From Pterobdella sp. o SKG-2022 (taxonomy: Eukaryota; Annelida; Clitellata; Hirudinida; Piscicolidae), in assembly GCA_964035795.1 (NCBI GenBank), contig OZ038326.1, positions 2,204,916 to 2,268,915 on the forward strand: DNA of 64,000 nucleotides, written 5' to 3'. Shown in pieces: positions 1-10,778 of this stretch. How positions within the stretch are numbered: position 1 is the stretch's first letter; each line of letters starts with the position of its first letter. The translations under genes were made by a program, and so were the position numbers. Below the pieces are notes generated by a model. It was not told the DNA's origin, did no database searches, and was given only the letters and a program-made list of their open reading frames with translations.

Positions 1-1172
1 CAAGTGTTGAAGAAGGAATTAGGCTTGAAGATAATGGAAGTAGATACCGATAAAGCTCTTATAGAAGGCGGGGATGTTCTTTGGACAGGTAGAAGTCCGA
101 TTGGTTTATGTAAAGGCTTCATTGAATGTTTAAGAAATTCACTGTTTATTGATCAGATGTTCTAGTAAAACTTTTAGTAAAATTTATTCAATAAATATTC
201 AACAAACTTCATAATTTATTTAGAACATAAGCTCTTTCGAAAAACCAATCAGGCAGAGAAATCTTCGTGGGCTTATCAGGCAGGTCAAATATGCTAGGAG
301 CCCAGGCTGTAGCGAAGGCCTTTCCTGAACACCCAACAACAATAGTAAGGGTTTATCCTCCTTGTATCCACCTTAAAGATTGTTTGACGATGGCTGGGCC
401 CGAAGTCATGAGTGTGGCCAAGAATGAAGCGGCTCAAAAGACTTTTAAGGTCAGGTTTTCAGTTTGATTTTGTGCTTGCTATTGGTGAAAGTTTCTCTGC
501 TACTTACTAAGAAGTGTGTTAATACTATTCCAAACATTCGATAAAACGAATTAATGTAGTCGATTTCTCATTTGACATTTCTATAGATATAACTTGAATA
601 TTTCTTTAAAAATCTCTTAGGAGGTGAAATGTTCTGGAGCCACAGGTTACCGATACATTAGTGTAGATGAGGATGACGCAGCAAATGTCATATATGCCAA
701 CAAGCATCTTATTCATCTGGGACATGAACAAATCCCTAGAGGATCTTCGGTTTGTTAGAGATTTGTCTCTTGATTTGCTTCGTTATTATTTTGGTTGAGA
801 GTTTTGTTTCGGAATCACTTTATTACACCATCTAATTTCAAAGTATACTTAACAGCAAAGTGGTCACAGGTGAAGAAGGTTTAAGGTTTCGTTGGGAAGC
901 CGGTGTGTCATACTCCACCATAGACATTGATCTGATTTATGAAAAGAAAGATGATATGGAATAAAATTAATAGAGTATACTGGAACAACTTAAAAAAAAC
1001 ACTATGAAAGGAAAATGAGTGAAAACCCCGCTAAATTTCATTTACACAGACCTACATGAACAAGCTGGACTACCCAAGGTTGGGGATATGTGTTATGGAG
1101 CCATTGAAGAGAGGAGGAAAGCTGGGTAGTTGTGTGTTGCTCGTTAACAAGGTGGTGTGTTTCCAAATATGA
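1..1172 (+). CDS. DDAH: Dimethylarginine dimethylaminohydrolase (DDAH), 3' part
   Basis: This enzyme hydrolyses asymmetric dimethylarginine to citrulline and dimethylamine and so relieves inhibition of nitric oxide synthase. It acts in the cytosol. Four exons join in phase: <1-88, 253-449, 621-749 and 1050-1172 (TGA). About 178 codons are visible against about 285 for animal DDAH, so the 5' exons lie left of the window. Family signatures seen are IEGGDVLWTGREIFVGLSGR across the first junction, HLKDCLTMAGPEVMSV with the catalytic His, DEDDAANVIYAN, and a last exon ending in GSCVLLVNK. That Cys sits where the catalytic Cys of the family CCSVLIN motif falls. Intron 3 (750-1049) holds a short open frame that is not needed, because the flanking exons are both phase 0. 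The next gene downstream is on the opposite strand. Confidence 0.93.
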
Positions 1173-1878
1173 GCTTTTTATGCAGTTTTATTCTAAGATT
1201 TATTTATAAAATCTGTATAAGATTTTCAAATTGCGCTGGTATATTTAAAGTTATTATCTTTTGTATTTTCACATTGAAGAGTTTTTCATGTGAAATATAA
1301 AATTTTTCAGGTTTGAAAACCAAAATGAAGCGGTGTATATATATTTTTAATTAAGAAAAACAATGATAATCTTGTATTGTCAGTTTAATTAAGAATCAAT
1401 CGACAAGAAATGAGGTGGGACATGTTTATCGCATAAATCAAGACAATCTAGATCTTTAACCTTTGTTTATGTGTTGACCCTTTTTTGATTCGATTAACTC
1501 GATTATATATTTTTTTTAGCTAAATAAATGTTTATATGTTTGGCATTTCAAAATGCTAATAAATGAAATAGTCTATCTTCGATGAAAATTAATAAGTTCA
1601 GTTCACAACATAACAATATCTATTTCAAAAGAGAAAAATGTTTGTTTTTAATTCAGAACTGACTTTTGAATAAATTATCTTGAAACACCAAGGATAAATC
1701 GTTTTTAAACAATTTTTCAAGCATAAATGATTCAGTTATCATATTTCTAACATTTGATTCTACAATATAAGGCTGAACGAATTACTGTCTTCAAACTCCT
1801 CTCTTTTTCTTGAAACTAAAAAACTGTAAAATTTGAAAACGTTAGAAGGAATCTTTTTATTTTAATTGAAGTTACCAG
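1173..1878. other. AT-rich 3' flank of DDAH
   Basis: The stretch lies between convergent DDAH and the first peritrophin-like gene. It is very AT-rich with several AATAAA-like hexamers. I see no coding exon, RNA gene or repeat array in it. Confidence 0.6.
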
Positions 1879-2094
1879 TTATTGGCATTGGCGAGTGAGC
1901 TGGTTGTAAGTTTTACCTGTTTGACAAGAAAGTGTGATGCACTGACCTTGCGAACATTGAATGTATTTGGTATTGTCGTCATGTGAGTAAAAAGGTTCAG
2001 CATAGGATTCATTACAAGGATTGTTCGTTTCACAATTATAAGCTCCAACAGAAGCTATGGGAACAAAAAGGACCAAAAGAATAAGATATTTCAT
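1879..2094 (-). CDS. Small secreted peritrophin-A-like (CBM14) peptide
   Basis: A single-exon 71-residue protein is read from the second Met of a longer frame. That start gives a clean signal peptide (MKYLILLVLFVPIASVGA). The mature part resembles one chitin-binding peritrophin-A domain: an N-terminal Cys, an aromatic PFYSHDDNTKYIQC segment, then SC and a closing QC before the stop. The family places a Cys about six residues before the YIQC cysteine; here that position is Asn, and an extra Cys occurs in GQC, so the disulfide pattern is probably rearranged. Family members bind chitin in peritrophic matrices, cuticle or shell. Secretion is well supported, chitin binding is inference. A diverged paralogue lies 0.6 kb upstream on the same strand. 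Confidence 0.7.
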   Translation of the reverse strand: MKYLILLVLFVPIASVGAYNCETNNPCNESYAEPFYSHDDNTKYIQCSQGQCITLSCQTGKTYNQLTRQCQ

Positions 2095-2717
2095 GTTTGG
2101 AAATCCAAGAAACATAACTGATACTCAATTGAAAAATGTGTTCTAAACAGTAAAATATAAATAATCTTTCTTATATTGGAACCTGTGTACCTCGTAAGCT
2201 TTATTCAATAAGTCCTTAGTGTTTTGATCAATGCGGCAAGAAGGGATTAAGTCATAAAAGCTTTCCCAGCATAGATTATAAGAACAAATACAGTCCAAAA
2301 CATGAATTTTTGATAAAATCAATCTTTTGATCAATCTCACTTGTTATTTTATGCTAAAATAAGTAGAGCACTGAATATTTTTTTATTCAAGTAATTGAAC
2401 TTCTTACAACCACAGAGTTTTCTGGCCACTACAACCCACATTGGTCACCAGCTTAATTTTAGTGAAGAAGGTCATTGGGTGTCTATCATGGCGTAATCAA
2501 GTGGTAAAAACAATACATGGAAACTGAAAACGATTATCGCTGCGTCAAAACATAATCTACCTATCTACTTTAATTGAAGTAAAGCTTTCAGACTCTTTAT
2601 CCTACAGGCTCAAATTCTTGCAGAAATCTGAATTTATCTACTAAAGCTTAATTTAAAAAATTTCAATGTATTTTTTTGAAAGTTAATTTTTATGCATCAA
2701 AAAGAAAATCTACTCAC
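2095..2717. other. Spacer between the two peritrophin-like genes
   Basis: AT-rich sequence. A minus-strand open frame at 2143-2340 with four Cys could hold a 3' exon of the upstream paralogue, but no matching acceptor and phase could be confirmed. Otherwise nothing is seen. Confidence 0.4.
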
Positions 2718-2948
2718 GTTATCTGATGAATTATCACAGTCTTGGAAATTTTCGTAGTAACGAATTTTCCCAGAACAATTATGTTCATAAAAGTCTTTCA
2801 ATTGGTCAAATTGCACGTAATTAGTACTGATGTCATGATGGTAATGGTACTTGGATGGGATAGCCAGAGGGCGGAATGAGCTATTGGTTTGGCAGTTGTA
2901 CGATTCAATAGTCAACACTGCTGCCAACACCAACCACGCTTCCAACAT
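2718..2948 (-). CDS. Diverged peritrophin-like secreted peptide, first exon
   Basis: This frame starts with a hydrophobic signal (MLEAWLVLAAVLTIES) followed by YNCQTNSS, parallel to YNCETNNP in the neighbour at 1879-2094. A segment HYHHDISTNYVQF matches the neighbour's YSHDDNTKYIQC, with Phe in place of the conserved Cys. Two further Cys follow (HNC, QDC). A strong donor (GTGAGT) sits at 2717, right after the last Cys, so the gene probably continues in an exon I could not place. The pair looks like a tandem duplication. Loss of the central Cys suggests relaxed constraint or a changed fold. A longer start at 2972 is possible but weakens the signal peptide. Confidence 0.5.
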
Positions 2949-2972
2949 ATTGGAGACTAGAAAATTGTACAA

Positions 2973-5870
2973 AAATTAAAAAATCGTCACTGGCGTTTTC
3001 AACGATGTAAATTACTTCGCTCAGAACCACTGATATTTATTTTTTTGAAATTTAGTCTATTTACTTACCTACTTACTTATTAAAAAAATTTTCCAGATTT
3101 GATTTACGTTTAGTTTATCTGATTCGATAAAATCTGTTACTGAATAGGATTAAGAGCAGATTTACATGGGAAAGTTGTAAAAAAGCAAAAGGATCAAGTC
3201 AATATTCTTGAACCAAGCTATGAAACGATAAAATAAATTTTTGCTAACGTTTTATGATAAGGCCAAATCTATTTAGAAGTTTAGCTACTTTTGATCTCTT
3301 AATAAATGTAACAGACATAATAGAAAAATTTGTTTTTGCTAATCTTGATTGATAGTGTTATTTTAAAAAAAGAAATTCTTATGAAGGGGAAAAACTCTTA
3401 TAATCCTTAAATAATTATTTTTCTGAAATTTATATTCAACATTAAATTTAAAAAATTTCAATGTATAATTTCCGTAATGCGGATTTATATATTATGAAAT
3501 GAATTTTGAAATTATTCGATAGCATCAAAGTTTGTATATTTCAAATTATTCTATCTTTATGGATCTGTGAGGAACAGTTTTTTCTTATTATAACGTCCAC
3601 AATCCTTTAAGAAACTGTATACCATTTTATGGAGATTTTACCTTTTGTTACAATTTTCGACTTTACGTAAAAGATTTTTTTGGAAATTTCAGAGTCACCC
3701 GTACCAGAAAAATGACCAACCCATCTACCTCCTTAGAATTATTGTACAGACTAGAAAGATTTACTTCATGATACATTGGGATAAAAATATATGGTTCTAA
3801 AGGATCTATAAAATCGTGTAAAAACAAGGAATATGGTGCTGTCACAGTTCTTCATGACTTCTTTTTGACTGTCTAAATTGTCCCGAGTGTCTTGTATTTT
3901 GAATTTATGCCAGATAGCTAAGAATATGTTGCTGAATGTTGAAAATACTGGCAATGAAATTTTTTTTAGTAAAATTATTCATTTTTAGTGAAAAATTAAT
4001 ATAGATAAACGCAGTATGAAAGAAGCTATCTCATAAAACTATTGTCAGAACTTTGATTAACTAATTTAGCCCTCAACAAAAAAAATTTGAAAATCAGTGT
4101 CTTCAGAACCTTTTCTGTTTAAATTTAGAGTTTTGTCGCTATCATTTAAGTAAAAACGATTCAACAATTATGAGAAAAATTTTTTAATTCTCAAACTAAA
4201 TCTAAAAACTACCTCGAAACGGTTTGGTTAGCATTTGAAAGCGAATTCAATGTCCACTTATGCTTTTAAATTGCAATCTCAAGTTTCCAGGCCCTTTTTT
4301 CATTATATACCTTCAATTAAGTTAAATTTGATTAGCTATGAAGATCGTTTTAAAAATTAATTTTTAATTAAACTAAAAGTCGTTGATAAATTTTAGTTTG
4401 TGCTTAAGATTTCAACAGCAATTCAACAATAAATACATACAAGATACATGAAGTCTATGATATTATGTGGTAAGGAACAAGAGTATATAAGTTTGGATGA
4501 TAAATAAAATAAATATAAGCCATAGCTGAAAGAAAAAATTGAACCAAATTCAAAATAAAACAATCAACAACTAAGTGTAAAAAAGAAACAAAACGATTTT
4601 CAAATTTTTGTTTAAAAATAGATTTAATATGAATTGTAATAGCGCAGATGAAAGCTTAAAAGAATTAACTCAAATATAAACTCAAAGGTAGAGAAGACAG
4701 AGAGAACAGACGGTTATCCAATAAATGGATAAAAAATCCTAAGCTGCTAAAATCCTAAAGTTACACAAAATATTTAAGATCCAATTGCAATAAATATTTT
4801 AAAATCAATAAACTATACATTGTTTAAAATATTAGTTCATTTTCCATAATAAAATCACCTTGCTTCATCACAAAATCAATACCTACACTTTAAACCTGGT
4901 ATGAAATTTTTCAAATAATTATCTATGAGGATACGTTGAATCGATTATTACTTTTATACAAGAACATAACAACTGTTATTTCATGATTCAAATTGAATGC
5001 GACTGCCATTAATTCACCTAGTTATTGTATATTGGCTGTTATTTATTAACATTATTATTGATATTATTACTATTATTATAGATATTATTAATATTATTAC
5101 TATTAGTATTGATAATATTATTATTATAAATGACCAAAAACACACAAAATTGGACCCAACATTCATACAACCAACCAAAGCGGAACCTCTGCGAATATTT
5201 TCATATTATAAATGCTACTAATCTCAATAACTATAATAATAATAATAATAATAATCAAAAAAAATAATAATAATTTAAACAATAATAATAATCACAATAA
5301 GTATGTATGGATTAAAAAACTCACTTTAAATAGAACGTGTTAATAGCTTATAACGATCAATAGCAAGTAATTATCATAAAAAAATATTGATAGTAATAAA
5401 TTTTAGAAAAAATACACCTTAGTTAATTATAAAATAATTTTTATTTTAAAAAATTTAAAAAAGAAAGAAAAATCGAGAAAAATGACGTTAGAATGGTAAT
5501 ACTTGAACTGACTATAAATGGATTTCACTTGAAAACGTTAGCTATAGTAGCTTCGAAAATACAATAAATAAATCAATATTATTACAATAGTTTAGATCCT
5601 ATTTCGTTTTAATCTTCAACGTGGAGCTATCTCCAAAATTCATTCGTTAATATTAATTTCAATATATTCATCAAAACAAGTTAGAAACCCCTAAAGATAA
5701 CGTTAAAAAAATGCAACTTCCACAATAGATTCATAAGAAACACAAAATGACTAATAAGTGACTTTTCAATTGAAAAATTGATACAATTACATGACCACAA
5801 TAAATTCCATAAGAAACAGTTCTATCTTCAAAATACATTTACATTGAAACTATGAGTAACAAATAACAAG
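2973..5870. other. AT-rich intergenic DNA with ATT repeats
   Basis: There are about 2.9 kb without a recognisable gene. Interrupted ATT/AAT trinucleotide tracts lie at about 5040-5140 and 5230-5300. Two short minus-strand open frames (3663-3954) match nothing I know. The last part is presumably the 3' UTR of p66. Confidence 0.5.
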
Positions 5871-7841
5871 TTAACTCCTCCAGAGAAGTGGAGAGCCATC
5901 TTGTTGTGGTCGTCTGGGTGGCATAAAATCCATGAGAAATTGTCTTTGAGCTGCCAACAAAGAGGAAGATGAAGATGAGATGGGTAGAGAAGCTGATTTT
6001 GAAGGAAAAGATGCAGAGAATGGAAACATAAGTTGTTGTGTTAAAGCTTGGGCTGTATTGGGGTTGAGAGGAAAAGGGAAGTTTTGGTGTGGCCAGAAAG
6101 ATGGAGGCATGGAGAATAAAGAGGCCATGCTTGAGAAATCTGTTGGTGAAAGATTGTATAATGACTCTGGAGCAAAGAAATTTTTTGAGATGCTAGAAGG
6201 ATTAAAAAAGTTAGAAAGAGAAGACAAAGAAGAAAGAGGGAGAGGTGAAGGAGGAATAGGAGGAACTTGGGGAGAGTTGTTCAACAAGCTGTTGAAAGAA
6301 GGGGACTTGCTGGAAGTTGATGGTGATGGTGGTCGTAAGATGTTTTTGTTAAGTTCTTGTTCTTTCAGAGCAGCCTTTGAAAACACTGACTTGAGTTTGC
6401 TTGTGTGTTCATTCTTCACTGCCCTCTTTTGATTGGATGTGACACACCTTTCACATATGACATTCTTTGAACCTGGCTTATCTCGCTTCCACACTGGTGT
6501 GAAATCTGAAGCACACTGCACACATTTGAAAGGTTTGAAAATATATTTTACATCACTAGAAGTCAGTTCTCCCCTTCTTCGAGCTTCTCCATCTACTAGA
6601 TTTTTCACTACTTCCTCGAGTCCTAACAAAGCTATAAATTCTGCAGAATTAGCATTCGGAACAAAATTAAGTTCAGGAATAAGAGGTTTTGGAAGAGGAA
6701 TTTGCATAAGCGACTTCTCCAGTTGTTTTCTATGAGCTAGTCTAGCAGCCTGTTGCCATTGTGCCTCAGACTGGAGAGAATTAGGAGTGTTGCGAGATGA
6801 TTGAGGACTGCGATTGAGGCCAGGATACAAACCACCAGAGCCCAGGAAAGCTTCTACTGAACCATTTGAAGAAGAGTGTCCAAAGTTGCTATTCATAAAA
6901 TTGCTTAAGCCATTATAGAAGTTCGCAAATGATGGAGATGATGATTTGGATGAATTTGAATGACTGTTATGAAAATTATTAACTTTGTCATTATTGCTAT
7001 TGAAATTTGGAAGTGAACTTTGTTTTTGAAGGTTTTTTTGATTGGTTGGTTGAATACTGGTTGAGTTGCTGTTCAAAACTTTTTCATTTATATGATTATT
7101 TTCATAATTCTTATTTAAAAAATCTGAACCATTTGAATAAATGCTTGAACTACATGAGTTTTTAGCATTTAAGCTTTTGGAAACAGAAGGCAAATTAGAT
7201 GTGATTTTTGGAGTGTAATTGAAAATTTGTTGACTCCTTTTGATGAGTCGAAGAAGCATTAAGTTGGATTCTTCTTCTTTTAACTCACTTTGTAGACGAT
7301 TAATTTCCTTTTGCTGTTCTTCTTTATTAGCAAATTTTTTCTTTTTTTCTTTCCTTATATCAGACCTAAATGTTTCTGGGGTGGCTTTTTGAGTTGATTT
7401 GCTGAGATCTATGGGAGATGAATCTGCATCATTTGTTGCTTGTGGATTTTGTGTTGCAAATAATGAAGATGTAGAATGAGAATGTGGAAAGTTCTTCATT
7501 TTCTTTGATAAATTGAGAGCCATATCCGATCCTTTATATTGGAAAAGATCAAACATGTTGCCAATCTCAGACATACTCTGAAAGAACTGAGCACATGCAT
7601 CGTTGAAAAGTGCCGAGTTGAGACCGTTGTCCGAAGAATTTGTGTGGTTATTAGCTTCTAAATGAGCCCTGCAACCAAATACGTAATCATGAAATTAAAA
7701 GAATATTAAAATATAACACTTGAAAAAATCTTTAAACACACTTTCAAACCTTTTTGGATTATAATAATTTTCATAATCGAATAAACCGAGATTGTCGTGG
7801 TGCCTTTTATTTTGAGAACTTTTTTTTGACTGTCTCTCCAT
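5871..7841 (-). CDS. GATAD2: Transcriptional repressor p66 (GATAD2), NuRD subunit
   Basis: Two coding exons, 7750-7841 (ATG) and 5871-7668, join at a split AG|G arginine codon and give 629 residues. p66 bridges MBD2/3 to CHD4 in the nuclear NuRD co-repressor. Conserved region 1 is a charged coiled coil (about residues 146-180, ending SNLMLLRLIKRSQQIF), the part that pairs with MBD2 in the family. Conserved region 2 starts with ARLAHRKQLEKSL and NFVPNANSAEFIALLGLEEV and ends in a GATA-type finger CVQC...CERC at about 413-440. Between them is a low-complexity Ser/Asn linker, and the tail is Ser/Pro/Phe-rich. A PIDLS motif lies at about 116-120. All hallmark segments are present in order, so identification is secure. 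Confidence 0.93.
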
Positions 7842-10121
7842 ATTTAAATTACTAAAAAGATAAAATCCATCTTAAAACAATCAGATACTTTGCAGATCCT
7901 AGGCAATTCAAACGACAAATATGAGATTTTGTAATTATCTAGCATTTAAAATCAATAATTTCAACTGATCGAAAGTCCAAAAGATGAATTTCAACAAAGG
8001 TCACTCTTAAACTTAGTAAAAACAGCAGTAAAAATATGAACTATCATATTTAACTTTAAAAATATTATGATTTTAAGTCAAACAACATTAATTAAATCTC
8101 TATAGATGGCATATATGTAATAAATGGAATTGCAAATGGCCGCCGAAGAAGCCAGCACCTTACAACCGAGTTGTTCTATATTATTTGAGTGCCTAGTAGT
8201 TCAGATGCGCATATTCATTGTGGGGTAGGGGTGGTGTAAAGAGACCGATCGAAAATTTAAATTAACGATAAAATCTTAAAAAATATTTTTGTAATAATTA
8301 ATATTTGGTAAATTATTAAATTTTAAATAATATTATTAATTAAAGTTAGCAATTAAAGCGTTTACATAAATCTCATCACTAGGCGATTAATGTTTGAAGT
8401 GCAAGCTGGTATGAACACTATTGTACATCTAATTTTTCTTATGTTACTAAAAATAGTTTTTATTATTCTTCTTCCATTTATTTATCTTTTCAAAAGTTTG
8501 CTGTTAACAAACATTATCTAAAATTATCAATACGTGAAGAAATAATGCATTCAGATGCGTTTGCTATAATTTTTATTTATTATGAATAATTATGGAAATA
8601 TATTTTAAAATTTAATAAAAATTTTAATAATAAAAATTATTAAAATATCGTTATTAAAATTTTTGAAAAATTTTGTTACCAAGCCCCGAAGTGGCGATAT
8701 GTAAAAAAATTATAAAACTCTGTAACGAATAAAAAAATCAGCTAAACAATTTTAAAATTTAATATTGAATATTTTAGAATACTCAAGTATCAAAAAAAAG
8801 TCACTCAAAATCAATAACCGCTTCAAGATAAACAAAAAGTAGTGTTTGAAGCCACGTCGAAATTCCACCCAAAAAGGGACAAAAAAACACGATTTTAATC
8901 GGATAAAAAGAAATTTTTTAACAATGTAAATGTAAATCTAAATCATTATAAAATTTTAATAATTGAACACCATTTTAAACGAAATTTTATGTCAATTAGA
9001 GTGGAAATTTGATGAGATAACAACGATGGCTGCGTACAGTGATTCCACTGCAATCCTCATTAAGGCTTATTTACATACTTTATGTGTACAAACATCCATA
9101 TTTTGTATTGTATGGAATAAAAATTTAATCGGTATTATGGTATTCTATTAAAAATGAATTTTTTCATATTTGCATTTTCAAACGTCAAAACTACAATGTC
9201 GCAAGTTGCATTGAAATATCTTAATATGAAAAGTTGGTATGATCACTTTAAATATTATTTATAATCATTGTATAAGGTAATTACTTTTATCGAGTAGAAA
9301 ATACTAATTTATTATTTTTTCAATTTAAAAATAATTCGAAAGTTTAAACATAAATGGACACTGAAAACGACACAGAAACAAAACCAATAATTACGTATAA
9401 AAATTCAAAATTTTTGTTCCTTTTACACATGGTATTAAAATAAAAAAAATAGTATTTCAAAGTGAAATAAAAAAAAAGATATTCAGTTTCGTTTTACATC
9501 TATTTACTTATTCATAAAATTAATTAATTTATACGTTTGTATATTTATTCAAAAATATATATTCTAAAAATTATTATAATTTTAAAAAGGTATGCAAAAA
9601 AATTTAAAACTAAACTCCGAAAATTTTTTAAATTAAAAACACGAGAAAAAGATCATTCTATAACTTTTCATTATACAAGGTATTTAGTATTCAAAGCATT
9701 TTGAAAGAGAATGAGGAAAGTACCTTACTCTTTGTATTGTGGGTAAACTGTAAAATACTATAAGAACCCCAATTATATAATTGTATTGTATGCACTCAGA
9801 CTGATGAGATACATGGAGTTACGCTAAAATAAAAAGCATAATTTAGTTACAGTTTTACGAATTCACTTTTGTAAGGATGTTTAAACAGAGCCAGTATGTA
9901 TAACAGACACTAACAGTGAAAGAAGGCTGTTAAAAAACTAAAAAAATAAAATTTTTATTAGTACTGATAATAATAATAATAAAACTTATTATTAAAATAA
10001 TAATAGAAATAAAATTAATAATTGAAAGAATAATCAATAATTAAAAAAATTATCAACGTGAGTAAAGGATGCTGGCGATGTTAAGTCATCAAGCAGTAAA
10101 GCGTCAACATCACCACCGTTC
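7842..10121. other. Intergenic region upstream of p66
   Basis: The region holds the presumed p66 promoter and 5' UTR. A locally GC-richer stretch at about 8140-8240 is the best promoter candidate. The rest is AT-rich, and no gene, RNA or transposon was recognised. Confidence 0.45.
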
Positions 10122-10778
10122 ATCCTCCTCCTCCTCCTCCTCCTCCTCCTCCTCCTCCTCCTCCTCATCCTCATCCTCATCCTCATCCTCATCCTCCTCC
10201 TTCTCCTCCTCCTCCTCATCCTCATCCTCATCATCATCCTCATCCTCATCCTCATCCTCATCCTCATCCTCATCCTCATCCTCATCCTCATCCTCATCCT
10301 CATCCTCATCCTCATCCTCATCCTCATCCTCATCCTCATCCTCATCCTCATCCTCATCCTCATCCTCATCCTCATCCTCATCCTCATCCTCATCCTCATC
10401 CTCATCCTCATCCTCATCCTCATCCTCATCCTCATCCTCATCCTCATCCTCATCCTCATCCTCATCCTCATCCTCATCCTCATCCTCATCCTCATCCTCA
10501 TCCTCATCCTCATCCTCATCCTCATCCTCATCCTCATCCTCATCCTCATCCTCATCCTCATCCTCATCCTCATCCTCATCCTCATCCTCATCCTCATCCT
10601 CATCCTCATCCTCATCCTCATCCTCATCCTCATCCTCATCCTCATCCTCATCCTCATCCTCATCCTCATCCTCATCCTCATCCTCATCCTCATCCTCATC
10701 CTCTTCTTCTTCTTCTTCTTCTTCTTCTTCTTCTTCTTCTTCTTCTTCTTCTTCTTCTTCTTCTTCTTCTTCTTCTTC
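10122..10778. repeat. Compound microsatellite (TCC)n-(TCCTCA)n-(TTC)n
   Basis: About 45 bp of TCC repeats pass through an imperfect stretch into an almost perfect TCCTCA hexamer array (about 10236-10701, roughly 77 copies). The array ends in about 25 TTC units (10702-10778). It creates long artificial open frames on both strands (poly-Ser on plus, Met-Arg repeats on minus), which are not genes. The whole array is pyrimidine-rich on the plus strand. Confidence 0.97.

Noticed and set aside
855..963. Open stretch ending KKDDME-stop between DDAH exons 3 and 4
   Set aside because: Exon 3 and exon 4 are both phase 0 and join to a correct DDAH sequence without it, and it resembles no DDAH segment.
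3663..3954. Two overlapping minus-strand open frames
   Set aside because: Short, no signal peptide, no recognisable domain and no convincing splice partners.
5980..6735. Plus-strand frames of 150 and 100 residues
   Set aside because: Antisense shadows of the large p66 exon.
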